Below are positions 38,800 to 50,009 of a DNA stretch of 64,000 nt, in pieces; the first letter of the stretch is position 1; the number at the start of each line of letters is the position of its first letter. Under the pieces are notes generated by a model, which did not search any database, was not told where the DNA came from, and saw only the letters and a program-made list of their open reading frames with translations. The stretch lies in assembly GCA_905221295.1 (NCBI GenBank), contig CAJNCP010000001.1, positions 124,001-188,000 on the forward strand. Direction: 5' to 3'. Origin of the DNA: a bacterium. GTDB lineage: Bacteria > Bacillota > Bacilli > Lactobacillales > Streptococcaceae. A program made the translations under genes and the position numbers.

Positions 38800-41196
38800 A
38801 TGGCAATCGCAAAGATTATTGTGGACGTTCCCCTTATGCAGACGGACCAGCCCTATAGTTATAAGGTCCCTGAGGAATTTGTAGAGATGCTGGAAGTCGG
38901 TATGCGGGTTCATGTCCCCTTCGGCAAGGGTAATCGTTTGATACAAGGGATTGTGCTTGGCCTGGAGTCCCAGTCGGATGAAGAGATGGAAGGTCAGGAC
39001 TTGAAGGAGATTGCAGAGGTGCTAGACTTTTCTCCCGTCTTGACTCAAGAGCAACTCTGGCTGGCTGAGGAGTTACGCAAGTCTGTCTTTTCTTATAAAA
39101 TCTCCATTCTAAAAGCCATGTTGCCGGGATTTTTAAACTCCAGTTATGACAAGATTCTCTATCCTCTGGAAGGTCTGAGACAGTCAGACAAAGAGCGTTT
39201 GTTTGGTTCAGAAGAGTCGCTAGCCTTTTCTTCTCTAGATTTGGCCAAACAGGCAGAAATGATGCGCTTGACCAGGAAAGGGCTGCTCCGTTTAGAATAC
39301 CAGGCAGTCGATCAAAAGAAGGTCAAGACCCAGTCTTGGTATGAGGTTGATGCTACTCGACTAGAGCAGATTGAGATTTCTGCGCGTGCTAAGAAAAAGG
39401 CAGAGCTCAGAGACTATTTGCTAGCTCATCCTGAAAGCGCTCCTCTGGCTAGTTTGTTAGAATTCTACTCACGCGAGCAAGTCAACTTCTTTGTGGAACA
39501 AGGTGCTGTGTCCATAGTCCAAAAGGAAGTGCAACGATCAGCTGCTTATTTCGAAGGCATCGAAGCCAGTACACCTTTGGAGTTGAATCCTGAACAAAGA
39601 CAGGCGCGTGATGCCGTTGTCAGTGCTATTGGCAGTCAACAGCCTCCCTTCCTCCTTCAAGGGATTACAGGAAGTGGGAAAACTGAGGTTTACTTACAGA
39701 TTATCCAAGGAGCCTTGGACAAGGGCAAGACAGCCATTTTACTGGTACCTGAGATTTCTCTGACGCCACAAATGACGGAGCGTTTTATTGCTCGATTTGG
39801 TGAGAAAGTGGCCATTCTTCACTCAGGCCTGTCCAATGGTGAAAAGTACGATGAATGGCGCAAGGTTGAGCGTGGCGATGCCCAAGTTGTGGTTGGAGCC
39901 AGATCGGCTATCTTTGCTCCTTTGAAAAATCTAGGTGTCATGATTATCGATGAAGAACACGAAGCCAGCTATAAACAAGACAGCAATCCCCGTTATCATG
40001 CTAGAGAGGTCGCCATTCTACGGGCCCAGTACAATCAAGCAGCCCTGGTCCTTGGTTCGGCGACACCGAGCTTAGAGAGCCGTGCGCGGGCTGGAAAAGG
40101 TGTCTATCACCACTTACGTCTGACCCAACGGGCCAATCCTTTAGCCACTATTCCTGAGGTTCAAGTGATTGACTTTCGTGACTATATCGGGCAGAATGAG
40201 ACATCAAACTTTACCCCTCCTTTGCTAGAGGCCATTCAAGATCGCCTGGATAAAAAAGAGCAGGTAGTCCTCATGCTCAACCGTCGGGGTTATTCTAGCT
40301 TTGTTATGTGTCGGGAGTGTGGGACGGTAGATAGCTGTCCCAACTGTGACATTTCTCTGACTCTCCACATGGATACCAAGACCATGAACTGCCATTACTG
40401 TGGCTTTTCCAAGGGTATTCCTCATGTCTGTCCCAACTGTCAGAGTCGCAGTATTCGTTACTACGGGACGGGGACTCAGAAAGCCTACGATGAGCTAGCA
40501 GAGCTCTTTCCTCAGGCTCGCATTCTGCGGATGGATGTGGATACGACTCGCAAGAAAGGCAGTCACCAAGCTCTTCTTGACCAGTTTGGCCGAGGGGAAG
40601 CAGATATCTTGCTGGGAACTCAGATGATTGCTAAGGGCTTGGATTTTCCCAATGTGACCCTAGTCGGAGTACTTAATGCGGATACGGCCTTGAACTTGCC
40701 TGATTTCCGTTCCTCTGAGAGAACCTTCCAGCTCTTAACTCAGGTGGCAGGCCGTGCAGGTCGTGCGGAAAAAGCTGGGCAGGTCTTGATTCAGTCATAC
40801 AATCCTGAGCACTATGCCATTCGTTTTGCCAAGGAACAGGACTATGAAGGTTTTTACGCCTATGAAATGAGTATTAGGCGTCAACTCGGCTATCCGCCTT
40901 ATTATTTTACGATTGGGATTACCCTCTCTCACAAGAAAGAAGAAGAGGTTGTCAAACGTGCCTATGAAGTCATGGGGATTTTGCGCTCAGGTTTATCGGA
41001 AACTAGTAAAATCCTTGGACCGACACCAAAACCCATTGCTCGTACTCACAACCTTTATCATTACCAGATTTTGATTAAATACCGTTTAGAAGATGAGCTG
41101 GGACCAACTCTCAATCGAGTTTTGGCCCTTACTCAAGAAAGGGAAAATAGCGAGCTTCGTCTCAGCATTGACCATGAGCCGCAGCAATTTTTATAA
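38800..41196 (+). CDS. priA: Primosomal protein N' (replication restart helicase PriA)
   Basis: A 798-residue helicase. An N-terminal DNA-binding region is followed by Walker A GITGSGKTEVYL near residue 288, DEEH near residue 383, and a zinc-binding block with CRECG, CPNC, CHYCG and CPNC between residues 504 and 547. It reloads the replisome at stalled forks. AGGAGGTGA lies before the ATG. Confidence 0.96.
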   Translation: MAIAKIIVDVPLMQTDQPYSYKVPEEFVEMLEVGMRVHVPFGKGNRLIQGIVLGLESQSDEEMEGQDLKEIAEVLDFSPVLTQEQLWLAEELRKSVFSYKISILKAMLPGFLNSSYDKILYPLEGLRQSDKERLFGSEESLAFSSLDLAKQAEMMRLTRKGLLRLEYQAVDQKKVKTQSWYEVDATRLEQIEISARAKKKAELRDYLLAHPESAPLASLLEFYSREQVNFFVEQGAVSIVQKEVQRSAAYFEGIEASTPLELNPEQRQARDAVVSAIGSQQPPFLLQGITGSGKTEVYLQIIQGALDKGKTAILLVPEISLTPQMTERFIARFGEKVAILHSGLSNGEKYDEWRKVERGDAQVVVGARSAIFAPLKNLGVMIIDEEHEASYKQDSNPRYHAREVAILRAQYNQAALVLGSATPSLESRARAGKGVYHHLRLTQRANPLATIPEVQVIDFRDYIGQNETSNFTPPLLEAIQDRLDKKEQVVLMLNRRGYSSFVMCRECGTVDSCPNCDISLTLHMDTKTMNCHYCGFSKGIPHVCPNCQSRSIRYYGTGTQKAYDELAELFPQARILRMDVDTTRKKGSHQALLDQFGRGEADILLGTQMIAKGLDFPNVTLVGVLNADTALNLPDFRSSERTFQLLTQVAGRAGRAEKAGQVLIQSYNPEHYAIRFAKEQDYEGFYAYEMSIRRQLGYPPYYFTIGITLSHKKEEEVVKRAYEVMGILRSGLSETSKILGPTPKPIARTHNLYHYQILIKYRLEDELGPTLNRVLALTQERENSELRLSIDHEPQQFL

Positions 41197-41208
41197 GAAG
41201 GAGAAGAA

Positions 41209-42144
41209 ATGACAAAACTAATCTTTATGGGGACTCCCGATTTTTCAGCGACAGTTTTGAAGGGGTTGTTATCAGATGACCGTTACGAGATTCTAGCTGT
41301 TGTGACCCAGCCAGACCGCGCTGTCGGCCGTAAAAAAGTGATCCAAGAAACCCCAGTCAAGCAGGCTGCTAAAGAAGCAGGCCTTCCTATCTACCAGCCT
41401 GAAAAATTATCTGGAAGTCCAGAGATGGAAGACATTATGAAGCTAGGGGCGGATGGGATTGTGACCGCTGCTTTTGGGCAGTTCCTCCCAAGTAAACTCC
41501 TTGATAGCATGAACTTTGCGGTCAACGTTCACGCTTCCCTCCTTCCAAAACACCGTGGTGGTGCACCCATTCATTATGCCTTGATTCAAGGGGATGAGGA
41601 AGCTGGTGTGACCATTATGGAGATGGTTAAGGAAATGGATGCAGGGGATATGATTTCTCGTCGCAGTATTCCTATCACTGATGAGGATAATGTTGGAACC
41701 TTGTTTGAGAAATTAGCGATTGTTGGTCGTGACTTGCTCTTGGACACCCTTCCTGGTTATATTGCTGGGGAGATCAAACCTGTGCCTCAAGATCCTAGTC
41801 AGGTCACTTTCTCGCCAAATATTAAGCCAGAAGAAGAGAAACTCGATTGGACTAAAACCAATCGCCAACTCTTCAACCAAATCCGTGGGATGAATCCTTG
41901 GCCTGTTGCCCATACTTTTCTCAAGGGAGACCGCTTTAAGATTTATGAAGCTCTACCAGTAGAAGGTCAGGGAAATCCAGGCGAGATCCTTTCAATTGGC
42001 AAGAAGGAATTGATTGTCGCTACTGCAGAAGGTGCTCTATCTTTCAAGCAAGTGCAGCCAGCTGGGAAGCCTAAGATGGATATCGTATCCTTTCTCAACG
42101 GAGTTGGACGGACATTGACTGTAGGAGAACGATTTGGTGACTAA
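41209..42144 (+). CDS. fmt: Methionyl-tRNA formyltransferase
   Basis: A 311-residue enzyme that formylates initiator Met-tRNA. It has FMGTPDFSA at the N-terminus and the catalytic region [19 protein letters not shown] (Asn, His near residues 106-108). It follows priA by 12 bp, with AAGGAG before the ATG. The end overlaps rsmB. Confidence 0.96.
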   Translation: MTKLIFMGTPDFSATVLKGLLSDDRYEILAVVTQPDRAVGRKKVIQETPVKQAAKEAGLPIYQPEKLSGSPEMEDIMKLGADGIVTAAFGQFLPSKLLDSMNFAVNVHASLLPKHRGGAPIHYALIQGDEEAGVTIMEMVKEMDAGDMISRRSIPITDEDNVGTLFEKLAIVGRDLLLDTLPGYIAGEIKPVPQDPSQVTFSPNIKPEEEKLDWTKTNRQLFNQIRGMNPWPVAHTFLKGDRFKIYEALPVEGQGNPGEILSIGKKELIVATAEGALSFKQVQPAGKPKMDIVSFLNGVGRTLTVGERFGD

Positions 42145-43450
42145 AGTAGAAACGGCTAGAAGTCTAGCTCTAGCAGTGTTAGAGGATGTTTTGGTTAACC
42201 AAGCATATTCAAATATTGCCTTAAATAAACACCTCAAGGGCAGTCAACTTTCAGCAGCAGACAAGGGTTTGGTGACAGAGATTGTATACGGAACGGTAGC
42301 CCGCAAACTGACTCTGGAATGGTATCTGTCCCACTTTATCCAAGACCGAGACAAGCTAGATAACTGGCTCTATATACTTCTTCTTATGAGCGTCTACCAA
42401 CTCCAGTACCTAGACAAGGTACCTGACCATGCTGTGGTCAATGAAGCGGTAGAATTGGCAAAAGTCCGTAAAAAAGGCAGTGAAAAGCTAGTAAATGCTC
42501 TTCTTCGTCGTATCTTGCGAGAAGGGTGTCCAGATATTGCAACTATCAAACGCAAAAACAAGCGTGATTCCATTGCCTATTCTCTCCCAGTCTGGCTAGT
42601 GTCTAAGCTCAAGGAAGAATACGGTGAAGAGCGAGCACAAGCCATCTTTAAAAGTCTCTTGGTGCGCAACAAGGCCAGTATCCGGGTGACCGACTTGAGT
42701 CGAAAAGAGGAAATCAAAGCTTTGTTAGAGGCGACTGATTCCCCTTTGGCAGCCACTGGTCTGGTCAAGGAGCAAGGCCACTTTGCAGGACATGATTTGT
42801 TCGCAGAAGGGGCCATTACCATCCAAGACGAGTCCAGTCAATTGGTTGCTCCGACTCTTGATTTGCAAGGTGATGAGCAGGTGCTTGATGCCTGTGCGGC
42901 TCCTGGTGGGAAGACAGCTCATATGGCCTCTTACCTCACATCTGGTAAGGTGACAGCTTTGGACCTTTATGATCATAAGTTGGACTTGATCCAAGAAAAT
43001 GCGGAGCGTTTAGGTGTGGCAGATCGAGTGCAAACGCAAAAATTGGACGCCAGAAAAGTGCATGAGTTTTTTGAAAAAGACTCTTTTGATAAGATTTTAG
43101 TAGATGCCCCTTGTTCTGGAATCGGCCTCTTGCGCCGCAAACCAGATATCAAATACAATAAAGAAACGGCAGATTTCACGTTATTGCAGGAAATTCAGCT
43201 GGAAATATTAGGTAGTGTTTGTCAAACACTACGAAAAGGTGGTATAATAACGTATAGTACCTGTACTATTGTCTCTGAGGAGAACTTTCAAGTTGTTGAA
43301 GCTTTTTTAGAAAGTCACCCAGAGTTCGAACAGGTAAAACTAGAACACGAATGCAAGGATATCTTGAAAGACGGTTGTATCTTGATCACTCCGGAACTAT
43401 ACGGAAGTGATGGATTCTTCATTAGCCAATTTCGTAAGATATCAGATTAG
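42137..43450 (+). CDS. rsmB: 16S rRNA m5C967 methyltransferase RsmB
   Basis: A 437-residue RNA cytosine methyltransferase. An N-terminal NusB-like helical domain precedes the SAM motif [27 protein letters not shown] and the catalytic YSTCT cysteine. I chose GTG 42137 ([10 protein letters not shown]) because AGGAG at 42123-42127 is well spaced; a TTG three bases earlier is also open. It overlaps the end of fmt by eight bases. Confidence 0.94.
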   Translation: MTKVETARSLALAVLEDVLVNQAYSNIALNKHLKGSQLSAADKGLVTEIVYGTVARKLTLEWYLSHFIQDRDKLDNWLYILLLMSVYQLQYLDKVPDHAVVNEAVELAKVRKKGSEKLVNALLRRILREGCPDIATIKRKNKRDSIAYSLPVWLVSKLKEEYGEERAQAIFKSLLVRNKASIRVTDLSRKEEIKALLEATDSPLAATGLVKEQGHFAGHDLFAEGAITIQDESSQLVAPTLDLQGDEQVLDACAAPGGKTAHMASYLTSGKVTALDLYDHKLDLIQENAERLGVADRVQTQKLDARKVHEFFEKDSFDKILVDAPCSGIGLLRRKPDIKYNKETADFTLLQEIQLEILGSVCQTLRKGGIITYSTCTIVSEENFQVVEAFLESHPEFEQVKLEHECKDILKDGCILITPELYGSDGFFISQFRKISD

Positions 43451-43465
43451 GAAGGAACTGACACA

Positions 43466-44206
43466 ATGGAAATAGCATTATTAACAGATGTTGGTCAGAA
43501 ACGAACAAATAACCAAGACTATGTCAATCACTTTGTCAACCGAGCAGGACGTACTATGATCCTCTTGGCTGACGGGATGGGAGGACACCGTGCAGGAAAT
43601 ATCGCTAGTGAAATGGCGGTAACAGACCTAGGCGTGGCTTGGGTGGATACCCAAATCGACTCAGTCAATGAAGTTCGTGAGTGGTTTGCCCACTACCTAG
43701 AGATTGAAAATCAAAAAATTCATCAACTAGGTCAGGACGAAGATTACAAAGGGATGGGAACTACGCTAGAAGCTATGGCTATTATTGACAACCAAGCTAT
43801 CTATGCTCATATTGGAGATTCTCGTATCGGTTTGATTCGTGGAGAAGAGTACCACCAGTTGACCAGTGACCATTCCTTGGTTAATGCCTTGTTGAAAGCT
43901 GGCCAATTGACCCCAGAAGAAGCTGAAACACACCCACAGAAAAATATCATTACCCAATCTATCGGACAAAAAGATGAAATTCAACCAGATTTTGGTATGG
44001 TTAGTCTAGAACTGGGAGATTATCTCCTGCTCAATAGTGATGGTTTGACCAATATGATTTCGGCCAGCGAGATTTATGATATCGTAACCAGCGATATTTC
44101 CTTAGCAGACAAGGCGGCAACCCTCATTCGTTTCGCTAACAATGCAGGAGGTTTAGACAACATTACGGTTGCCCTTGTTTACATGAACGAGGAGGAAGCA
44201 GAATGA
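43466..44206 (+). CDS. phpP: PP2C-type Ser/Thr phosphatase PhpP (Stp1)
   Basis: A 246-residue PPM phosphatase with the metal-binding motifs [12 protein letters not shown] (residues 33-44), [17 protein letters not shown] and GGLDNITV. It dephosphorylates StkP and its targets. Its stop overlaps the stkP start as ATGA, consistent with coupled synthesis of the kinase-phosphatase pair. Confidence 0.96.
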   Translation: MEIALLTDVGQKRTNNQDYVNHFVNRAGRTMILLADGMGGHRAGNIASEMAVTDLGVAWVDTQIDSVNEVREWFAHYLEIENQKIHQLGQDEDYKGMGTTLEAMAIIDNQAIYAHIGDSRIGLIRGEEYHQLTSDHSLVNALLKAGQLTPEEAETHPQKNIITQSIGQKDEIQPDFGMVSLELGDYLLLNSDGLTNMISASEIYDIVTSDISLADKAATLIRFANNAGGLDNITVALVYMNEEEAE

Positions 44207-46107
44207 TCCAAATCGGCAAGATTTTTGCCGGGCGGTATCGGATTATCAAACAGATTGGTCGAGGGGGCATGGCAGATGTTTACCTGGCCAAGGATTTGAT
44301 CCTAGACGGGGAAGAAGTGGCGGTCAAGGTCCTGAGGACCAACTACCAGACAGACCCGATTGCTGTAGCACGTTTCCAGCGTGAAGCGAGAGCTATGGCA
44401 GATCTGGACCATCCTCATATCGTTCGGATAACAGATATTGGTGAGGAAGATGGTCAACAGTACCTAGCTATGGAGTACGTAGCAGGACTTGACCTCAAGC
44501 GTTATATCAAAGAACACCATCCTCTTTCAAATGAAGAAGCGGTTCGAATCATGGGACAAATCCTCTTGGCGATGCGCTTAGCCCATACTAGAGGCATTGT
44601 TCACCGCGATTTGAAACCTCAAAATATCCTACTAACCCCTGATGGCACAGCCAAGGTCACGGACTTTGGGATTGCAGTAGCCTTTGCTGAGACCAGTCTG
44701 ACACAGACCAACTCCATGCTCGGTTCCGTTCATTATCTGTCACCAGAGCAAGCGCGTGGTTCTAAAGCGACCTTCCAGAGTGATATCTATGCAATGGGGA
44801 TTATCTTCTATGAGATGCTGACTGGTCACATTCCTTACGATGGGGATAGTGCAGTTACGATTGCTCTCCAGCATTTCCAGAAGCCTCTTCCATCAGTCAT
44901 TGCTGAAAATCCATCTGTCCCTCAGGCTTTAGAAAATGTTGTCATCAAGGCAACTGCCAAGAAATTGACGGATCGCTATCAGTCTGTTTCGGAAATGTAT
45001 GTAGATTTATCGAGTAGTTTGTCATACAATCGCCGAAATGAACCCAAATTGGTCTTTGATGATGCCAGCAAGGCAGATACCAAGACCTTGCCTAAAGTTC
45101 CACAAAGTACACTGACGTCTATTCCTAAAGCGCCTGCGCAGGAAGAGCGTCCTCAGCCAAAGAAAGCGACTCAACCAGTCGCTGAGCCAGCACCTGCACC
45201 AAAGCCAGCTAAAAAACGGAAGTTTAAGGCTCGCTATATGATTCTTTTAGCTAGTCTTCTATTGGTTGCAGCCTCTTTGGTCTGGATTTTGTCTAGAACA
45301 CCAGCAACGATTGCTATTCCTGACGTAGCTGGACAAACCGTTGCAGAGGCCAAAGAAGCACTCAAAAAATCCAAGTTTGAAGCTGGCGAAGAGAAATCGG
45401 AGGCTAGTGATACAGTAGCGGAAGGACGCGTTATTCGAACCGATCCTGAAGCTGGCAGCGGCCGAAAAGAAGGGACCAAGGTCAATTTGGTTGTTTCTTC
45501 TGGCAAGCAATCCTTCCAATTGAGCAATTATGTCGGACGCAAGTACACAGAAGTTGTAGCTGAACTCAAGGAGAAGAAGGTACCAGAAAATCTTATCAAG
45601 ATCGAGGAAGAGGAATCTAGCGAAAGCGATCCAGGAACAGTCATTAGGCAAACCCCCGCTTCGGGTTCGACTTATGACCTTTCAAAAGCCACCACGATTA
45701 CCTTAACAGTTGCCAAGAAGGTGACCAGTGTCAGCATGCCTAGCTACATTGGTTCAAGTCTCGAATTTACTAAGAATAATCTGACTCAGATTGTCGGAGT
45801 AAAAGAGGCTAATATCGAGGTTATTGAAGTATCGACTGCTCCTGAAGGAACAGCAGAGGGTACGGTTGTAGATCAAACACCAAAAGCTGGTGAAAAGGTT
45901 GACCTTACTAGCACGCGTATCAAGATTTCGATTTACAAACCGAAAACACCACCGTCAACTTCATCCTCTAACCCTACTCAACGAGGGAACCAGGGTTCTA
46001 CAACAACACCAAATCAAGGGAACCAGCAAGGAAATCAACAAGGCAATAATCCTCCAACGAATCAACCAAACAACAATGAAGGGAACCGCGAAAGTTCTCG
46101 AGATTAA
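44203..46107 (+). CDS. stkP: Ser/Thr protein kinase StkP with three PASTA domains
   Basis: A 634-residue membrane kinase. The kinase domain ([24 protein letters not shown], activation loop [17 protein letters not shown]) spans about residues 1-270, then a Pro/Lys-rich linker, one membrane segment near 347-366, and PASTA domains near 370-440, 441-510 and 511-580. A ~54-residue Q/N/G-rich tail follows. Pneumococcal StkP, as I remember it, has four PASTA domains and a short tail, so this protein lacks one internal repeat and has an extended end. It senses cell-wall fragments and controls division. Confidence 0.94.
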   Translation: MIQIGKIFAGRYRIIKQIGRGGMADVYLAKDLILDGEEVAVKVLRTNYQTDPIAVARFQREARAMADLDHPHIVRITDIGEEDGQQYLAMEYVAGLDLKRYIKEHHPLSNEEAVRIMGQILLAMRLAHTRGIVHRDLKPQNILLTPDGTAKVTDFGIAVAFAETSLTQTNSMLGSVHYLSPEQARGSKATFQSDIYAMGIIFYEMLTGHIPYDGDSAVTIALQHFQKPLPSVIAENPSVPQALENVVIKATAKKLTDRYQSVSEMYVDLSSSLSYNRRNEPKLVFDDASKADTKTLPKVPQSTLTSIPKAPAQEERPQPKKATQPVAEPAPAPKPAKKRKFKARYMILLASLLLVAASLVWILSRTPATIAIPDVAGQTVAEAKEALKKSKFEAGEEKSEASDTVAEGRVIRTDPEAGSGRKEGTKVNLVVSSGKQSFQLSNYVGRKYTEVVAELKEKKVPENLIKIEEEESSESDPGTVIRQTPASGSTYDLSKATTITLTVAKKVTSVSMPSYIGSSLEFTKNNLTQIVGVKEANIEVIEVSTAPEGTAEGTVVDQTPKAGEKVDLTSTRIKISIYKPKTPPSTSSSNPTQRGNQGSTTTPNQGNQQGNQQGNNPPTNQPNNNEGNRESSRD

Positions 46108-46110
46108 ACG

Positions 46111-46148
46111 AATCTTTGTCATGAAATCATGACAAAGATTTTTTTTAA
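46111..46148 (+). terminator. Terminator of stkP
   Basis: AATCTTTGTCATGA / TCATGACAAAGATT with an eight-T run: a strong hairpin four bases after the stop. Confidence 0.9.
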
Positions 46149-46194
46149 CAAGATTTTGTGATAAAATATAGGGAGTAGAAAAAAGGAGGAGAAA

Positions 46195-46953
46195 ATGGAC
46201 GAATCGAGAGAGTTGAATGCCGTCATTGATGTCATTATGTTAGCTGGAACCATTCTCTTGAAAAGTGGTTCGGAGATTCATCGGGTTGAGGATACCATGA
46301 TTCGTATTGCCCATTCACAAGGGATTATGGATTGCAATGTGCTCGCCATGCCCGCTGCTATTTTCTTTTCTATTGAAAACACTAATATTTCTCGAATGAA
46401 GCGGGTGACATCATCCTCCTATAACATCGAAAAAGTTTGTGATGTCAACCAAGTATCTCGTGAACTTGTGGGTGGCCAGATTGATCTTTCTACAGCCTTT
46501 ACAAAGCTCAAAGAGATCGGCAATCAACCCCTTCCTTATAGCAAGCTCCAAGTGACTGTAGCAGCAACCCTCAGTGCTCCTTTCTTCTCGATTATGTTTG
46601 GCGGCAATGTCTATGATGCTTTTGGAGCAGGCGTTGCGACCTTGTTTGGTTTTGCTTTCTCTCTCTATGTCGAGAAGTTTGTCCGCATTCCTTTTGTAAC
46701 GGCCTTTGCGGGTGCCTTTGTTTTCGGATTGATCGCCCAGTTCTGGGCCCGCTATACAGGATTTCCTTCGACGGCGGACCTGATTATAGCAGGAGCGGTC
46801 ATGCCCTTTGTTCCAGGGATTGCTCTGACAAATGCGGTACGGGATATCATGACCAACCATATCAACTCTGGTATGAGCAAGATGTTTGAATCTTTGCTCA
46901 TTACCCTCGCTTTAGGGGCTGGCACCTCTGTCGCCCTGGTTTTGATGACATAA
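46195..46953 (+). CDS. Threonine/serine exporter, ThrE N-terminal half (DUF1212)
   Basis: A 252-residue protein: a ~110-residue soluble domain (LKSGSEIHRVEDTMIRIA) then about five membrane segments. It is the first part of the ThrE exporter that is a single chain in Corynebacterium and split in streptococci. AAGGAGG lies before the ATG. The second half begins one base after its stop. Confidence 0.85.
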   Translation: MDESRELNAVIDVIMLAGTILLKSGSEIHRVEDTMIRIAHSQGIMDCNVLAMPAAIFFSIENTNISRMKRVTSSSYNIEKVCDVNQVSRELVGGQIDLSTAFTKLKEIGNQPLPYSKLQVTVAATLSAPFFSIMFGGNVYDAFGAGVATLFGFAFSLYVEKFVRIPFVTAFAGAFVFGLIAQFWARYTGFPSTADLIIAGAVMPFVPGIALTNAVRDIMTNHINSGMSKMFESLLITLALGAGTSVALVLMT

Positions 46954-46954
46954 G

Positions 46955-47410
46955 ATGACTCTAACAAGTATTTTGCTCCAAGCAGTGGCGAGTTTACTCG
47001 CCATTATCACCTTTCTAATCGTACTGAATGTTCAACGCTCCATGCTCCTACCTGGTGGTATTTTGGGAATGGGCGTTTGGCTCCTCTATCTCGTGCTCAA
47101 AGAACCAACCAATGTTATTATTGCGACCTTTATCGCAGCAGTAATTGGCTCATGCATCAGTCAGATTTTAAGTATTGTCTATAAGACGCCTGCAGTGGTT
47201 TTTGTTTTGGCCATTCTTGCCCCCTTGGTGCCAGGTTATTTATCCTATCGGACGACTGCTTTTTTTGTAACAGGCGATTACAGTCATGCTATTGCCAGCG
47301 CGACTTTGGTGGTTATGTTAGCCCTTGTTATTTCCATTGGAATGGCAAGTGGAACAGTAATTCTAAAACTTTATTACTATATCCGAAAACAACGAGGAAT
47401 CTCTTCCTAA
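46955..47410 (+). CDS. Threonine/serine exporter, ThrE C-terminal half
   Basis: A 151-residue membrane protein with about five hydrophobic segments and PGILGMGVWLL and APLVPGYLSYR motifs, the second part of the split ThrE exporter (ThrE_2 type). It is probably translated together with the upstream half and forms one transporter with it. Confidence 0.85.
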   Translation: MTLTSILLQAVASLLAIITFLIVLNVQRSMLLPGGILGMGVWLLYLVLKEPTNVIIATFIAAVIGSCISQILSIVYKTPAVVFVLAILAPLVPGYLSYRTTAFFVTGDYSHAIASATLVVMLALVISIGMASGTVILKLYYYIRKQRGISS

Positions 47411-47423
47411 TGCAGTAAAAGCA

Positions 47424-47456
47424 AAGACTTGATTTGTTGAATCAAGTCTTTTTTCT
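47424..47456 (+). terminator. Terminator of the ThrE pair
   Basis: AAGACTTGAT / ATCAAGTCTT stem, seven-base loop, T-run. Confidence 0.88.
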
Positions 47457-47528
47457 CTCTTTTGTCCCTATTTGTGATAAAATAGAATGAAACGATTTTT
47501 TACAATGAATGAAAAAACAGAGGTAAAT

Positions 47529-48701
47529 ATGACAATCGGTATTGATAAGATTGGTTTTGCGACCAGTCAATATGTCTTGAAATTACAAGACTTAGCAGAA
47601 GCGAGGGGAGTTGACCCCGAAAAATTTAGCAAGGGACTCTTGTTAAATGAAATTAGTATTGCGCCACTGACTGAGGACATTGTTACCTTGGCAGCTAGTG
47701 CAAGCAACTCTATTTTAACAGACAAAGAAAAAGAAGAAATCGATATGGTCATCGTGGCGACCGAGTCAGGGATTGACCAGAGTAAGGCAGCGGCAGTCTT
47801 TGTTCATGGCTTGTTAGGCATTCAGCCTTTCGCCCGTAGCTTTGAAATCAAAGAAGCCTGCTATGGAGCGACAGCTGCCCTTCATTATGCTAAATTGCAT
47901 GTAGAAAATTCTCCAGAGTCTAAGGTTTTGGTCATTGCCAGTGATATTGCCAAGTATGGTGTGGGAACTCCTGGTGAACCAACTCAGGGTGCTGGAAGTG
48001 TGGCGATGTTGATTACCCAAAATCCACGCATCATGGCCTTTAACAATGATAACGTTGCCCAAACGCGTGACATCATGGATTTCTGGCGTCCAAACTATTC
48101 AACGACTCCTTATGTCAATGGTGTTTATTCAACCCAGCAATATCTGGACAGTCTCACGACGACTTGGGATGAATACAAGAAGCGCTATGATTGGACCATG
48201 GGTGACTTTGCGGCCATCTGTTTCCACTTGCCTTATCCTAAGTTGGCCCTAAAAGGCTTGCGCAAGATGATGGACAAGACTCTATCTCAGGAGAAGCAGG
48301 ATAGTTTGCAAGAAAACTTTGACAAATCCATTCTCTACAGTCAGATGATTGGGAATATCTATACAGGTTCCCTCTTTCTCGGTCTCCTTTCTCTTTTGGA
48401 AAATGCAGAGACTTTGAAGGCTGGAGATAAAATTGCCCTCTACAGTTACGGAAGTGGAGCTGTTTCAGAGTTCTTTAGTGGGGAATTGGTCGAAGGCTAT
48501 GAGGCCTACCTTGATAAGGATCGCTTGAGCAAACTCAAGCAACGTACAGCATTGTCTGTTGCAGACTATGAAAAAGTCTTCTTCGAAGAATTGCAGTTGG
48601 ATGAGTCTGGTTCAGCCCAATTTGCAGGCTATGAACATCAAGACTATGCCTTGGTTGAAATTGTCGACCACCAACGCCGTTATAGCAAGGTTGAAAAATG
48701 A
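47529..48701 (+). CDS. mvaS: Hydroxymethylglutaryl-CoA synthase
   Basis: A 390-residue thiolase-fold enzyme that condenses acetoacetyl-CoA and acetyl-CoA in the mevalonate pathway. The catalytic Cys is in EACYGATAAL (residue 111). Start ATG 47529 (MTIGIDKIGF) has AGAGG seven bases upstream; the longer frame from 47487 lacks support. The end overlaps mvaA by four bases. Confidence 0.96.
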   Translation: MTIGIDKIGFATSQYVLKLQDLAEARGVDPEKFSKGLLLNEISIAPLTEDIVTLAASASNSILTDKEKEEIDMVIVATESGIDQSKAAAVFVHGLLGIQPFARSFEIKEACYGATAALHYAKLHVENSPESKVLVIASDIAKYGVGTPGEPTQGAGSVAMLITQNPRIMAFNNDNVAQTRDIMDFWRPNYSTTPYVNGVYSTQQYLDSLTTTWDEYKKRYDWTMGDFAAICFHLPYPKLALKGLRKMMDKTLSQEKQDSLQENFDKSILYSQMIGNIYTGSLFLGLLSLLENAETLKAGDKIALYSYGSGAVSEFFSGELVEGYEAYLDKDRLSKLKQRTALSVADYEKVFFEELQLDESGSAQFAGYEHQDYALVEIVDHQRRYSKVEK

Positions 48702-49975
48702 TGAAGTTAAGTTGGAATGGATTTTCTAAAAAATCATACCATGAGCGCCTTGAGTTGTTACAAGCTCAGGCGCTCCTTAGTCCTGAAAAGCAAACGAGTC
48801 TCGAGCAGGATGAACAAGTCAGCTTGGCAGTTGCAGACCAGCTGAGTGAGAATGTGGTAGGAACTTTTTCTCTTCCTTATTCCATCATTCCAGAGCTTGT
48901 GGTGAATGGTCAGGACTACACAGTTCCCTATGTGACAGAAGAACCCTCAGTAGTTGCTGCGGCCAGCTATGCTAGTAAAATCATCAAGCGAGCAGGCGGC
49001 TTTACTGCTCAAGTACATGAGCGCCAGATGATTGGTCAGGTAGCCCTTTATCAAGTTGCTGATCCTGAACAAGCGCAAGAGAAGATTGTCAGCAAGAAAG
49101 CCGAACTCTTGGAACTTGCCAATCAAGCCTATCCTTCTATCGTCAAACGTGGTGGCGGGGCGCGTGATTTGCATGTAGAACAGATCAAAGGTGAAACAGA
49201 CTTTCTCGTTGTCTATCTCCATGTCGATACCCAGGAAGCCATGGGAGCCAATATGCTCAACACCATGCTGGAAGCCTTGAAACCAGTCTTAGAAGAACTC
49301 AGTCAGGGACAGAGCCTCATGGGTATCCTGTCTAACTACGCGACCGATTCTCTGGTGACTGCAAGCTGTCGTATCGCCTTTCGCTACTTGAGTCCCCAAA
49401 GGGACCAAGGACGAGAAATTGCGGAGAAAATAGCTTTGGCTAGCCAGTTTGCGCAGGTTAATCCCTACCGAGCGGCTACTCACAATAAAGGGATTTTTAA
49501 CGGTATTGATGCGATTTTAATCGCCACGGGTAATGACTGGCGTGCCATCGAAGCCGGGGCCCATGCCTTTGCCAGTCGAGATGGACGCTATCAAGGTCTT
49601 AGTCAATGGACGCTGGACATGGAAAGAGAAGAATTGGTCGGTGAGATGACCCTACCCATGCCCGTAGCGACCAAGGGCGGCTCTATCGGACTCAACCCAC
49701 GTGTAGCCCTCAGTCATGAACTACTGGGAAATCCTTCAGCCAAAGAATTAGCTCAGATTATCGTTTCCATCGGTCTTGCCCAAAACTTTGCGGCCCTCAA
49801 AGCCTTGGTGAGTACAGGAATCCAGCAAGGTCACATGAAATTACAGGCCAAATCCCTAGCTCTCCTAGCTGGTGCTAGTGAGTCCGAAGTTGCTCCCCTA
49901 GTAGAGCGCCTTATTGCAGATAAAACCTTTAACTTAGAGACAGCCCAGCGCTATCTCGAAAACTTAAGATCATAA
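48698..49975 (+). CDS. mvaA: Hydroxymethylglutaryl-CoA reductase (class II)
   Basis: A 425-residue class II HMG-CoA reductase with GNDWRAIEAGAHAFAS, the KGGSIGLNP motif, and the C-terminal helix region containing SHELLGNPSAKELAQ. It reduces HMG-CoA to mevalonate. The ATGA overlap with mvaS indicates an operon. Confidence 0.95.
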   Translation: MMKLSWNGFSKKSYHERLELLQAQALLSPEKQTSLEQDEQVSLAVADQLSENVVGTFSLPYSIIPELVVNGQDYTVPYVTEEPSVVAAASYASKIIKRAGGFTAQVHERQMIGQVALYQVADPEQAQEKIVSKKAELLELANQAYPSIVKRGGGARDLHVEQIKGETDFLVVYLHVDTQEAMGANMLNTMLEALKPVLEELSQGQSLMGILSNYATDSLVTASCRIAFRYLSPQRDQGREIAEKIALASQFAQVNPYRAATHNKGIFNGIDAILIATGNDWRAIEAGAHAFASRDGRYQGLSQWTLDMEREELVGEMTLPMPVATKGGSIGLNPRVALSHELLGNPSAKELAQIIVSIGLAQNFAALKALVSTGIQQGHMKLQAKSLALLAGASESEVAPLVERLIADKTFNLETAQRYLENLRS

Positions 49976-50006
49976 AAAACTCAGACGAATTCGTCTGAGT
50001 TTTTTG
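49974..50006. terminator. Bidirectional terminator between mvaA and scrR
   Basis: AAAACTCAGACGAATT / AATTCGTCTGAGTTTT: perfect palindrome with flanking A and T runs, shared by the two convergent operons. Confidence 0.92.
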
Positions 50007-50009
50007 TAC

